In this document: positions 48,258 through 61,299 of the stretch, piece by piece
How positions within the stretch are numbered: position 1 is the first letter of the stretch
Layout: each line of letters starts with the position of its first letter
Notes under the pieces: model-generated
What the model saw: only the letters and a program-made list of their open reading frames with translations
What the model was told of the DNA's origin: nothing
The model's database searches: none
Assembly: GCA_949987705.1 (NCBI GenBank)
Contig: OX465286.1
Location: forward strand, 10,347,959 to 10,411,958
Reading direction: 5' to 3'
DNA: 64,000 nt
DNA from: Thereva unica
Lineage: Eukaryota > Arthropoda > Insecta > Diptera > Therevidae
Translations under genes and position numbers: made by a program

Positions 48258-51200
48258 ATGCCCATTATCTCGGGAAATACTGGTCAGCCCGGGGTGGGAT
48301 TGAATTCACAGCCTCCCTGGGAGGTCCCTAACAATTTCCCATCCAAAAAGGGCCACTCCAGAATTTTCCCAAAACCGGAAAATTTTCAAAGGGGTACCCC
48401 TTGGGATATTTTTGGTCGATTTCACGAAAGTGCTGGGATCTTAATGAATGGGGTATCGTTGGAAAGGGCTCGCTCCCCCGAGTTCAGCGCACTTGGTTTG
48501 GTCCAGAAATTCCAAGGGGTTCGGGAGATATCCCCTGTTTGTGATTTCCCAAAGGGGGGCTGCAGAATGCCCATTATCTCGGGAAATACTGGTCAGCCCG
48601 GGATGGGATTGAATTCACAGCCTCCCTGGGAGGTCCCTAACAATTTCCCATCCAAAAAAGGGCCACTCCAGAATTTTCCCAAAACCGGACAATTTTCAAA
48701 GGGGTACCCCTTGGGATATTTTTGGTCGATTTCACGAAAGTGCTGGGATCTTAATGAATGGGGTATCGTTGGAAAGGGCTCGCTCCCCCGAGTTCAGCGC
48801 ACTTGGTTTGGTCCAGAAATTCCAAGGGGTTCGGGAGATATCCCCTGTTTTGTGATTTCCCAAAGGGGGGCTGCAGAATGCCCATTATCTCGGGAAATAC
48901 TGGTCAGCCCGGGGTGGGATTGAATTCACAGCCTCCCTGGGAGGTCCCTAACAATTTCCCATCCAAAAAAGGGCCACTCCAGAATTTTCCCAAACCGGAA
49001 AATTTTCAAAGGGGTACCCCTTGGGATATTTTTGGTCGATTTCACGAAAGTGCTGGGATCTTAATGAATGGGGTATCGTTGGAAAGGGCTCGCTCCCCCG
49101 AGTTCAGCGCACTTGGTTTGGTCCAGAAATTCCAAGGGGTTCGGGAGATATCCCCTGTTTTGTGATTTCCCAAAGGGGGGCTGCAGAATGCCCATTATCT
49201 CGGGAAATACTGGTCAGCCCGGGGTGGGATTGAATTCACAGCCTCCCTGGGAGGTCCCTAACAATTTCCCATCCAAAAAAGGGCCACTCCAGAATTTTCC
49301 CAAAACCGGAAAATTTTCAAAGGGGTACCCCTTGGGATATTTTTGGTCGATTTCACGAAAGTGCTGGGATCTTAATGAATGGGGTATCGTTGGAAAGGGC
49401 TCGCTCCGCCGAGTTCAGCGCACTTGATTTGGTCCAGAAATCCCAAGGGGTTCGGGAGATATCCCCTCTTTTGTGATTTCCGCAAGGGGGCTGCAGAATG
49501 CCCATTATCTCGGGAAATACTGGTCAGCCCGGGGTGGGATTGAATTCACAGCCTCCCTGGGAGGTCCCTAACAATTTCCCATCCCAAAAAGGGCCACTCC
49601 AGAATTTTCCCAAAACCGGAAAATTTTCAAAGGGGTACCCCTTGGGATATTTTTGGTCGATTTCACGAAAGTGCTGGGATCTTAATGAATGGGGTATCGT
49701 TGGAAAGGGCTCGCTCCCCCGAGTTCAGCGCACTTGATTTGGTCCAGAAATTCCAAGGGGTTCGGGAGATATCCCCTCTTTTGTGATTTCCCCAAGCGGG
49801 GCTGCAGAATGCCCATTATCTCGGGAAATACTGGTCAGCTCGGGGTGGGATTGAATTCACAGCCTCCCTGGGAGGTCCCTAACAATTTCCATCCCAAAAA
49901 GGGCCACTCCCGAATTTTCCCAAAACCGGAAAATTTTCAAAGGGGTACCCCTTGGGATATTTTTGGTCGATTTCACGAAAGTGCTGGGATCTTAATGAAT
50001 GGGGTATCGTCGGAAAGGGCTCGCTCCCCCGAGTTCAGCGCACTTGATTTGGTCCAGAAATCCCAAGGGGTTCGGGAGATATCCCCTCTTTTGTGATTTC
50101 CCCAAGGGGGGCTGCAGAATGCCCATTATCTCGGGAAATACTGGTCAGCCCGGGGTGGGATTGAATTCACAGCCTCCCTGGGAGGTCCCTAACAATTTCC
50201 CATCCAAAAAAGGGCCACTCCAGAATTTTCCCAAAACCGGAAAATTTTCAAAGGGGTACCCCTTGGGATATTTTTGGTCGATTTCACGAAAGTGCTGGGA
50301 TCTTAATGAATGGGGTATCGTTGGAAAGGGCTCGCTCCCCCGAGTTCAGCGCACTTGATTTGGTCCAGAAATTCCAAGGGGTTCGGGAGATATCCCCTCT
50401 TTTGTGATTTCCCCAAGGGGGGCTGCAGAATGCCCATTATCTCGGGAAATACTGGTCAGCCCGGGGTGGGATTGAATTCACAGCCTCCCTGGGAGGTCCC
50501 TAACAATTTCCCATCCCAAAAAGGGCCACTCCAGAATTTTCCCAAAACCGGAAATTTTCAAAGGGGTACCCCTTGGGATATTTTTGGTCGATTTCACGAA
50601 AGTGCTGGGATCTTAATGAATGGGGTATCGTTGGAAAGGGCTCGCTCCCCCGAGTTCAGCGCACTTGATTTGGTCCAGAAATTCCAAGGGGTTCGGAGAT
50701 ATCCCCTCTTTTGTGATTTCCCCAAGGGGGCTGCAGAATGCCCATTATCTCGGGAAATACTGGTCAGCCCGGGGTGGGATTGAATTCACAGCCTCCCTGG
50801 GAGGTCCCTAACAATTTCCCATCCAAAAAAGGGCCACTCCAGAATTTTCCCAAAACCGGAAAATTTTCAAAGGGGTACCCCTTGGGATATTTTTGGTCGA
50901 TTTCACGAAAGTGCTGGGATCTTAATGAATGGGGTATCGTTGGAAAGGGCTCGCTCCCCCGAGTTCAGCGCACTTGGTTTGGTCCAGAATTCCAAGGGGT
51001 TCGGGAGATATCCCCTGTTTTGTGATTTCCCAAAGGGGGGGCTGCAGAATGCCCATTATCTCGGGAAATACTGGTCAGCCCGGGGTGGGATTGAATTCAC
51101 AGCCTCCCTGGGAGGTCCCTAACAATTTCCCATCCAAAAAAGGGCCACTCCAGAATTTTCCCAAAACCGGAAAATTTTCAAAGGGGGGGTACCCCTTGGG

Positions 51201-54200
51201 ATATTTTTGGTCGATTTCACGAAAGTGCTGGGATCTTAATGAATGGGGTATCGTTGGAAAGGGCTCGCTCCCCCGAGTTCAGCGCACTTGGTTTGGTCCA
51301 GAAATTCCAAGGGGTTCGGGAGATATCCCCTGTTTTGTGATTTCCCAAAGGGGGGCTGCAGAATGCCCATTATCTCGGGAAATACTGGTCAGCCCGGGGT
51401 GGGATTGAATTCACAGCCTCCCTGGGAGGTCCCTAACAATTTCCCATCCCAAAAAGGGCCACTCCAGAATTTTCCCAAAACCGGAAAATTTTCAAAGGGG
51501 TACCCCTTGGGATATTTTTGGTCGATTTCACGAAAGTGCTGGGATTTTAATGAATGGGGTGTCGTTGGAAAGGGCTCGCTCCCCCGAGTTCAGCGCACTT
51601 GATTTGGTCCAAAAATTCCAAGGGATTCGGGAGATATCCCTTCTTTTGTGATTTCCCCAAGGGGGCTGCAGAATGCCCATTATCTCGGGAAATACTGGTC
51701 AGCCCGGGGTGGGATTGAATTCACAGCCTCCCTGGGAGGTCCCTAACAATTTCCCATCCAAAAAAGGGCCACTCCAGAATTTTCCCAAAACCGGAAAATT
51801 TTCAAAGGGGTACCCCTTGGGATATTTTTGGTCGATTTCACGAAAGTGCTGGGATCTTAATGAATGGGGTATCGTTGGAAAGGGCTCGCTCCCCCGAGTT
51901 CAGCGCACTTGGTTTGGTCCAGAAATTCCAAGGGGTTCGGGAGATATCCCCTGTTTTGTGATTTCCCAAAGGGGGGCTGCAGAATGCCCATTATCTCGGG
52001 AAATACTGGTCAGCCCGGGATGGGATTGAATTCACAGCCTCCCTGGGAGGTCCCTAACAATTTCCCATCCAAAAAAGGGCCACTCCAGAATTTTCCCAAA
52101 ACCGGACAATTTTCAAAGGGGTACCCCTTGGGATATTTTTGGTCGATTTCACGAAAGTGCTGGGATCTTAATGAATGGGGTATCGTTGGAAAGGGCTCGC
52201 TCCCCCGAGTTCAGCGCACTTGGTTTGGTCCAGAAATTCCAAGGGGTTCGGGAGATATCCCCTGTTTTGTGATTTCCCAAAGGGGGGCTGCAGAATGCCC
52301 ATTATCTCGGGAAATACTGGTCAGCCCGGGGTGGGATTGAATTCACAGCCTCCCTGGGAGGTCCCTAACAATTTCCCATCCAAAAAAGGGCCACTCCAGA
52401 ATTTTCCCAAAACCGGAAAATTTTCAAAGGGGTACCCCTTGGGATATTTTTGGTCGATTTCACGAAAGTGCTGGGATCTTAATGAATGGGGTATCGTTGG
52501 AAAGGGCTCGCTCCCCCGAGTTCAGCGCACTTGATTTGGTCCAAAAATTCCAAGGGATTCGGGAGATATCCCTTCTTTTGTGATTTCCCCAAGGGGGCTG
52601 CAGAATGCCCATTATCTCGGGAAATACTGGTCAGCCCGGGGTGGGATTGAATTCACAGCCTCCCTGGGAGGTCCCTAACAATTTCCCATCCAAAAAAGGG
52701 CCACTCCAGAATTTTCCCAAAACCGGACAATTTTCAAAGGGGTACCCCTTGGGATATTTTTGGTCGATTTCACGAAAGTGCTGGGATCTTAATGAATGGG
52801 GTATCGTTGGAAAGGGCTCGCTCCCCCGAGTTCAGCGCACTTGGTTTGGTCCAGAAATTCCAAGGGGTTCGGGAGATATCCCCTGTTTTGTGATTTCCCA
52901 AAGGGGGGCTGCAGAATGCCCATTATCTCGGGAAATACTGGTCAGCCCGGGGTGGGATTGAATTCACAGCCTCCCTGGGAGGTCCCTAACAATTTCCCAT
53001 CCAAAAAAGGGCCACTCCAGAATTTTCCCAAAACCGGAAAATTTTCAAAGGGGTACCCCTTGGGATATTTTTGGTCGATTTCACGAAAGTGCTGGGATTT
53101 TAATGAATGGGGTGTCGTTGGAAAGGGCTCGCTCCCCCGAGTTCAGCGCACTTGATTTGGTCCAAAAATTCCAAGGGATTCGGGAGATATCCCTTCTTTT
53201 GTGATTTCCCCAAGGGGGCTGCAGAATGCCCATTATCTCGGGAAATACTGGTCAGCCCGGGGTGGGATTGAATTCACAGCCTCCCTGGGAGGTCCCTAAC
53301 AATTTCCCATCCAAAAAAGGGCCACTCCAGAATTTTCCCAAAACCGGAAAATTTTCAAAGGGGTACCCCTTGGGATATTTTTGGTCGATTTCACGAAAGT
53401 GCTGGGATCTTAATGAATGGGGTATCGTTGGAAAGGGCTCGCTCCCCCGAGTTCAGCGCACTTGGTTTGGTCCAGAAATTCCAAGGGGTTCGGGAGATAT
53501 CCCCTGTTTTGTGATTTCCCAAAGGGGGGCTGCAGAATGCCCATTATCTCGGGAAATACTGGTCAGCCCGGGATGGGATTGAATTCACAGCCTCCCTGGG
53601 AGGTCCCTAACAATTTCCCATCCAAAAAAGGGCCACTCCAGAATTTTCCCAAAACCGGACAATTTTCAAAGGGGTACCCCTTGGGATATTTTTGGTCGAT
53701 TTCACGAAAGTGCTGGGATCTTAATGAATGGGGTATCGTTGGAAAGGGCTCGCTCCCCCGAGTTCAGCGCACTTGGTTTGGTCCAGAAATTCCAAGGGGT
53801 TCGGGAGATATCCCCTGTTTTGTGATTTCCCAAAGGGGGGCTGCAGAATGCCCATTATCTCGGGAAATACTGGTCAGCCCGGGGTGGGATTGAATTCACA
53901 GCCTCCCTGGGAGGTCCCTAACAATTTCCCATCCAAAAAAGGGCCACTCCAGAATTTTCCCAAAACCGGAAAATTTTCAAAGGGGTACCCCTTGGGATAT
54001 TTTTGGTCGATTTCACGAAAGTGCTGGGATCTTAATGAATGGGGTATCGTTGGAAAGGGCTCGCTCCGCCGAGTTCAGCGCACTTGATTTGGTCCAGAAA
54101 TCCCAAGGGGTTCGGGAGATATCCCCTCTTTTGTGATTTCCGCAAGGGGGCTGCAGAATGCCCATTATCTCGGGAAATACTGGTCAGCCCGGGGTGGGAT

Positions 54201-54560
54201 TGAATTCACAGCCTCCCTGGGAGGTCCCTAACAATTTCCCATCCCAAAAAGGGCCACTCCAGAATTTTCCCAAAACCGGAAAATTTTCAAAGGGGTACCC
54301 CTTGGGATATTTTTGGTCGATTTCACGAAAGTGCTGGGATCTTAATGAATGGGGTATCGTTGGAAAGGGCTCGCTCCCCCGAGTTCAGCGCACTTGATTT
54401 GGTCCAGAAATTCCAAGGGGTTCGGGAGATATCCCCTCTTTTGTGATTTCCCCAAGCGGGGCTGCAGAATGCCCATTATCTCGGGAAATACTGGTCAGCT
54501 CGGGGTGGGATTGAATTCACAGCCTCCCTGGGAGGTCCCTAACAATTTCCCATCCCAAAA
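48258..54560 (+). repeat. Duplicated block, offset ~4,660 bp (15 monomers)
   Basis: The private CTCCGCCGAG form occurs at about 49,407 and 54,067. A CTCCCGAATTTT form occurs at about 49,907 and 54,568. Both pairs are 4,660-4,661 bp apart with matching neighbours. Upstream, the CCGGACAATTTT unit sits one monomer further away in the first copy (48,688) than in the second (53,658), so one monomer was gained or lost. A TTTTAATGAATGGGGTGTCG form recurs at 48,129, 51,543 and 53,096. Confidence 0.8.
51181..51195. repeat. +GGG palindrome variant
   Basis: AAAGGGGGGGTACCCC carries three extra G on one side of the palindrome. A single case in the right arm, within a stretch that has other homopolymer-length changes. 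Confidence 0.8.
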
Positions 54561-56829
54561 AGGGCCACTCCCGAATTTTCCCAAAACCGGAAAATTTTCA
54601 AAGGGGTACCCCTTGGGATATTTTTGGTCGATTTCACGAAAGTGCTGGGATCTTAATGAATGGGGTATCGTCGGAAAGGGCTCGCTCCCCCGAGTTCAGC
54701 GCACTTGATTTGGTCCAGAAATCCCAAGGGGTTCGGGAGATATCCCCTCTTTTGTGATTTCCGCAAGGGGGCTGCAGAATGCCCATTATCTCGGGAAATA
54801 CTGGTCAGCCCGGGGTGGGATTGAATTCACAGCCTCCCTGGGAGATCCCTAACAATTTCCCATCCCAAAAAGGGCCACTCCAGAATTTTCCCAAAACCGG
54901 AAATTTTCAAAGGGGTACCCCTTGGGATAGTTTTGGTCGATTTCACGAAAGTGCTGGGATCTTAATGAATGGGGTATCGTCGGAAAGGGCTCGCTCCCCC
55001 GAGTTTAGCGCACTTGATTTGGTCCAGAAATCCCAAGGGGTTCGGGAGATATCCCCTCTTTTGTGATTTCCGCAAGGGGGCTGCAGAATGCCCATTATCT
55101 CGGGAAATACTGGTCAGCCCGGGGTGGGATTGAATTCACAGCCTCCCTGGGAGGTCCCTAACAATTTCCCATCCAAAAAAGGGCCACTCCAGAATTTTCC
55201 CAAAACCGGAAAATTTTCAAAGGGGTACCCCTTGGGATATTTTTGGTCGATTTCACGAAAGTGCTGGGATCTTAATGAATGGGGTATCGTTGGAAAGGGC
55301 TCGCTCCCCCGAGTTCAGCGCACTTGGTTTGGTCCAGAAATTCCAAGGGGTTCGGGAGATATCCCCTGTTTTGTGATTTCCCCAAGGGGGGCTGCAGAAT
55401 GCCCATTATCTCGGGAAATACTGGTCAGCCCGGGGTGGGATTGAATTCACAGCCTCCCTGGGAGGTCCCTAACAATTTCCCATCCAAAAAAGGGCCACTC
55501 CAGAATTTTCCCAAAACCGGAAAATTTTCAAAGGGGTACCCCTTGGGATATTTTTGGTCGATTTCACGAAAGTGCTGGGATCTTAATGAATGGGGCATCG
55601 TTGGAAAGGGCTCGCTCCCCCGAGTTCAGCGCACTTGATTTGGTCCAGAAATTCCAAGGGGTTCGGGAGATATCCCCTCTTTTGTGATTTCCCCAAGCGG
55701 GGCTGCAGAATGCCCATTATCTCGGGAAATACTGGTCAGCTCGGGGTGGGATTGAATTCACAGCCTCCCTGGGGGGTCCCTAACAATTTCCCATCCCAAA
55801 AAGGGCCACTCCAGAATTTTCCCAAAACCGGAAAATTTTCAAAGGGGTACCCCTTGGGATATTTTTGGTCGATTTCACGAAAGTGCTGGGATCTTAATGA
55901 ATGGGGTATCGTCGGAAAGGGCTCGCTCCCCCGAGTTCAGCGCACTTGATTTGGTCCAGAAATCCCAAGGGGTTCGGGAGATATCCCCTCTTTTGTGATT
56001 TCCGCAAGGGGGCTGCAGAATGCCCATTATCTCGGGAAATACTGGTCAGCCCGGGGTGGGATTGAATTCACAGCCTCCCTGGGAGATCCCTAACAATTTC
56101 CCATCCCAAAAAGGGCCACTCCAGAATTTTCCCAAAACCGGAAATTTTCAAAGGGGTACCCCTTGGGATATTTTTGGTCGATTTCACGAAAGTGCTGGGA
56201 TCTTAATGAATGGGGTATCGTCGGAAAGGGCTCGCTCCCCCGAGTTTAGCGCACTTGATTTGGTCCAGAAATCCCAAGGGGTTCGGGAGATATCCCCTCT
56301 TTTGTGATTTCCGCAAGGGGGCTGCAGAATGCCCATTATCTCGGGAAATACTGGTCAGCCCGGGGTGGGATTGAATTCACAGCCTCCCTGGGAGGTCCCT
56401 AACAATTTCCCATCCAAAAAAGGGCCACTCCAGAATTTTCCCAAAACCGGAAAATTTTCAAAGGGGTACCCCTTGGGATATTTTTGGTCGATTTCACGAA
56501 AGTGCTGGGATCTTAATGAATGGGGTATCGTTGGAAAGGGCTCGCTCCCCCGAGTTCAGCGCACTTGGTTTGGTCCAGAAATTCCAAGGGGTTCGGGAGA
56601 TATCCCCTGTTTTGTGATTTCCCCAAGGGGGGCTGCAGAATGCCCATTATCTCGGGAAATACTGGTCAGCCCGGGGTGGGATTGAATTCACAGCCTCCCT
56701 GGGAGGTCCCCAACAATTTCCCATCCAAAAAAGGGCCACTCCAGAATTTTCCCAAAACCGGAAAATTTTCAAAGGGGTACCCCTTGGGATATTTTTGGTC
56801 GATTTCACGAAAGTGCTGGGATCTTAATG
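54349..56829 (+). repeat. Tetrameric higher-order repeat, 1,241 bp, two copies
   Basis: The unit order is: CCAAGCGGGG with GTCAGCTCGGGG; CCGCAAGGGG with GGGAGATCCC and a 1-bp short GGAAATTTTC; CCGCAAGGGG; then the CTTGGTTTGG unit. It occurs at 54,349 and again at 55,590. All private variants are offset 1,241 bp. Confidence 0.85.
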
Positions 56830-57571
56830 AATGGGGTATCGTTGGAAAGGGCTCGCTCCCCCGAGTTCAGCGCACTTGGTTTGGTCCAGAAATTCCAAGG
56901 GGTTCGGGAGATATCCCCTGTTTTGTGATTTCCCCAAGCGGGGCTGCAGAATGCCCATTATCTCGGGAAATACTGGTCAGCCCGGGGTGGGATTGAATTC
57001 ACAGCCTCCCTGGGAGGTCCCTAACAATTTCCCATCCAAAAAAGGGCCACTCCAGAATTTTCCCAAAACCGGAAAATTTTCAAAGGGGTACCCCTTGGGA
57101 TATTTTTGGTCGATTTCACGAAAGTGCTGGGATCTTAATGAATGGGGTATCGTTGGAAAGGGCTCGCTCCCCCGAGTTCAGCGCACTTGGTTTGGTCCAG
57201 AAATTCCAAGGGGTTCGGGAGATATCCCCTGTTTTGTGATTTCCCCAAGCGGGGCTGCAGAATGCCCATTATCTCGGGAAATACTGGTCAGCCCGGGGTG
57301 GGATTGAATTCACAGCCTCCCTGGGAGGTCCCTAACAATTTCCCATCCAAAAAAGGGCCACTCCAGAATTTTCCCAAAACCGGAAAATTTTCAAAGGGGT
57401 ACCCCTTGGGATATTTTTGGTCGATTTCACGAAAGTGCTGGGATCTTAATGAATGGGGTATCGTCGGAAAGGGCTCGCTCCCCCGAGTTCAGCGCACTTG
57501 ATTTGGTCCAGAAATCCCAAGGGGTTCGGGAGATATCCCCTCTTTTGTGATTTCCGCAAGGGGGCTGCAGA

Positions 57572-60400
57572 ATGCCCATTATCTCGGGAAATACTGGTCA
57601 GCCCGGGGTGGGATTGAATTCACAGCCTCCCTGGGAGGTCCCTAACAATTTCCCATCCCAAAAAGGGCCACTCCAGAATTTTCCCAAAACCGGAAAATTT
57701 TCAAAGGGGTACCCCTTGGGATATTTTTGGTCGATTTCACGAAAGTGCTGGGATCTTAATGAATGGGGTATCGTTGGAAAGGGCTCGCTCCCCCGAGTTC
57801 AGCGCACTTGGTTTGGTCCAGAAATTCCAAGGGGTTCGGGAGATATCCCCTGTTTTGTGATTTCCCCAAGGGGGGCTGCAGAATGCCCATTATCTCGGGA
57901 AATACTGGTCAGCCCGGGGTGGGATTGAATTCACAGCCTCCCTGGGAGGTCCCTAACAATTTCCCATCCAAAAAAGGGCCACTCCAGAATTTTCCCAAAA
58001 CCGGAAAATTTTCAAAGGGGTACCCCTTGGGATATTTTTGGTCGATTTCACGAAAGTGCTGGGATCTTAATGAATGGGGTATCGTTGGAAAGGGCTCGCT
58101 CCCCCGAGTTCAGCGCACTTGGTTTGGTCCAGAAATTCCAAGGGGTTCGGGAGATATCCCCTGTTTTGTGATTTCCCCAAGCGGGGCTGCAGAATGCCCA
58201 TTATCTCGGGAAATACTGGTCAGCCCGGGGTGGGATTGAATTCACAGCCTCCCTGGGAGGTCCCTAACAATTTCCCATCCAAAAAAGGGCCACTCCAGAA
58301 TTTTCCCAAAACCGGAAAATTTTCAAAGGGGTACCCCTTGGGATATTTTTGGTCGATTTCACGAAAGTGCTGGGATCTTAATGAATGGGGTATCGTCGGA
58401 AAGGGCTCGCTCCCCCGAGTTCAGCGCACTTGATTTGGTCCAGAAATCCCAAGGGGTTCGGGAGATATCCCCTCTTTTGTGATTTCCGCAAGGGGGCTGC
58501 AGAATGCCCATTATCTCGGGAAATACTGGTCAGCCCGGGGTGGGATTGAATTCACAGCCTCCCTGGGAGGTCCCTAACAATTTCCCATCCCAAAAAGGGC
58601 CACTCCAGAATTTTCCCAAAACCGGAAAATTTTCAAAGGGGTACCCCTTGGGATATTTTTGGTCGATTTCACGAAAGTGCTGGGATCTTAATGAATGGGG
58701 TATCGTTGGAAAGGGCTCGCTCCCCCGAGTTCAGCGCACTTGGTTTGGTCCAGAAATTCCAAGGGGTTCGGGAGATATCCCCTGTTTTGTGATTTCCCCA
58801 AGCGGGGCTGCAGAATGCCCATTATCTCGGGAAATACTGGTCAGCCCGGGGTGGGATTGAATTCACAGCCTCCCTGGGAGGTCCCTAACAATTTCCCATC
58901 CCAAAAAGGGCCACTCCAGAATTTTCCCAAAACCGGAAAATTTTCAAAGGGGTACCCCTTGGGATATTTTTGCTCGATTTCACGAAAGTGCTGGGATCTT
59001 AATGAATGGGGTATCGTTGGAAAGGGCTCGCTCCCCCGAGTTCAGCGCACTTGGTTTGGTCCAGAAATTCCAAGGGGTTCGGGAGATATCCCCTGTTTTG
59101 TGATTTCCCCAAGCGGGGCTGCAGAATGCCCATTATCTCGGGAAATACTGGTCAGCCCGGGGTGGGATTGAATTCACAGCCTCCCTGGGAGGTCCCCAAC
59201 AATTTCCCATCCAAAAAAGGGCCACTCCAGAATTTTCCCAAAACCGGAAAATTTTCAAAGGGGTACCCCTTGGGATATTTTTGGTCGATTTCACGAAAGT
59301 GCTGGGATCTTAATGAATGGGGTATCGTTGGAAAGGGCTCGCTCCCCCGAGTTCAGCGCACTTGATTTGGTCCAGAAATCCCAAGGGGTTCGGGAGATAT
59401 CCCCTCTTTTGTGATTTCCGCAAGGGGGCTGCAGAATGCCCATTATCTCGGGAAATACTGGTCAGCCCGGGGTGGGATTGAATTCACAGCCTCCCTGGGA
59501 GGTCCCTAACAATTTCCCATCCCAAAAAGGGCCACTCCAGAATTTTCCCAAAACCGGAAAATTTTCAAAGGGGTACCCCTTGGGATATTTTTGGTCGATT
59601 TCACGAAAGTGCTGGGATCTTAATGAATGGGGTATCGTTGGAAAGGGCTCGCTCCCCCGAGTTCAGCGCACTTGGTTTGGTCCAGAAATTCCAAGGGGTT
59701 CGGGAGATATCCCCTGTTTTGTGATTTCCCCAAGCGGGGCTGCAGAATGCCCATTATCTCGGGAAATACTGGTCAGCCCGGGGTGGGATTGAATTCACAG
59801 CCTCCCTGGGAGGTCCCTAACAATTTCCCATCCCAAAAAGGGCCACTCCAGAATTTTCCCAAAACCGGAAAATTTTCAAAGGGGTACCCCTTGGGATATT
59901 TTTGCTCGATTTCACGAAAGTGCTGGGATCTTAATGAATGGGGTATCGTTGGAAAGGGCTCGCTCCCCCGAGTTCAGCGCACTTGGTTTGGTCCAGAAAT
60001 TCCAAGGGGTTCGGGAGATATCCCCTGTTTTGTGATTTCCCCAAGCGGGGCTGCAGAATGCCCATTATCTCGGGAAATACTGGTCAGCCCGGGGTGGGAT
60101 TGAATTCACAGCCTCCCTGGGAGGTCCCCAACAATTTCCCATCCAAAAAAGGGCCACTCCAGAATTTTCCCAAAACCGGAAAATTTTCAAAGGGGTACCC
60201 CTTGGGATATTTTTGGTCGATTTCACGAAAGTGCTGGGATCTTAATGAATGGGGTATCGTTGGAGAGGGCTCGCTCCCCCGAGTTCAGCGCACTTGGTTT
60301 GGTCCAGAAATTCCAAGGGGTTCGGGAGATATCCCCTGTTTTGTGATTTCCCCAAGGGGGGCTGCAGAATGCCCATTATCTCGGGAAATACTGGTCAGCC
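57572..60400 (+). repeat. Trimeric higher-order repeat, 932 bp
   Basis: Units with TTTCCGCAAGGGGGC recur at about 57,555, 58,488 and 59,419 at ~932 bp spacing. The private TTTTTGCTCGATTTC form occurs at 58,971 and 59,903 (932 bp apart), and GGTCCCCAAC at 59,195 and 60,125 (~930 bp). Confidence 0.85.
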
Positions 60401-61299
60401 CGGGGTGGGATTGAATTCACAGCCTCCCTGGGAGGTCCCTAACAATTTCCCACCCCAAAAAGGGCCACTCCAGAATTTTCCCAAAACCGGAAAATTTTCA
60501 AAGGGGTACCCTTGGGATATTTTTGGTCGATTTCACGAAAGTGCTGGGATCTTAATGAATGGGGTATCGTTGGAAAGGGCTCGCTCCCCCGAGTTCAGCG
60601 CACTTGGTTTGGTCCAGAAATTCCAAGGGGTTCGGGAGATATCCCCTGTTTTGTGATTTCCCCAAGGGGGGCTGCAGAATGCCCATTATCTCGGGAAATA
60701 CTGGTCAGCCCGGGGTGGGATTGAATTCACAGCCTCCCTGGGGGGTCCCTAACAATTTCCCATCCAAAAAAGGGCCACTCCAGAATTTTCCCAAAACCGG
60801 AAAATTTTCAAAGGGGTACCCCTTGGGATATTTTTGGTCGATTTCACGAAAGTGCTGGGATCTTAATGAATGGGGTATCGTTGGAAAGGGCTCGCTCCCC
60901 CGAGTTCAGCGCACTTGGTTTGGTCCAGAAATTCCAAGGGGTTCGGGAGATATCCCCTGTTTTGTGATTTCCCCAAGCGGGGCTGCAGAATGCCCATTAT
61001 CTCGGGAAATACTGGTCAGCCCGGGGTGGGATTGAATTCACAGCCTCCCTGGGAGGTCCCTAACAATTTCCCATCCAAAAAAGGGCCACTCCAGAATTTT
61101 CCCAAAACCGGAAAATTTTCAAAGGGGTACCCCTTGGGATATTTTTGGTCGATTTCACGAAAGTGCTGGGATCTTAATGAATGGGGTATCGTCGGAAAGG
61201 GCTCGCTCCCCCGAGTTCAGCGCACTTGATTTGGTCCAGAAATCCCAAGGGGTTCGGGAGATATCCTCTCTTTTGTGATTTCCGCAAGGGGGCTGCAGA

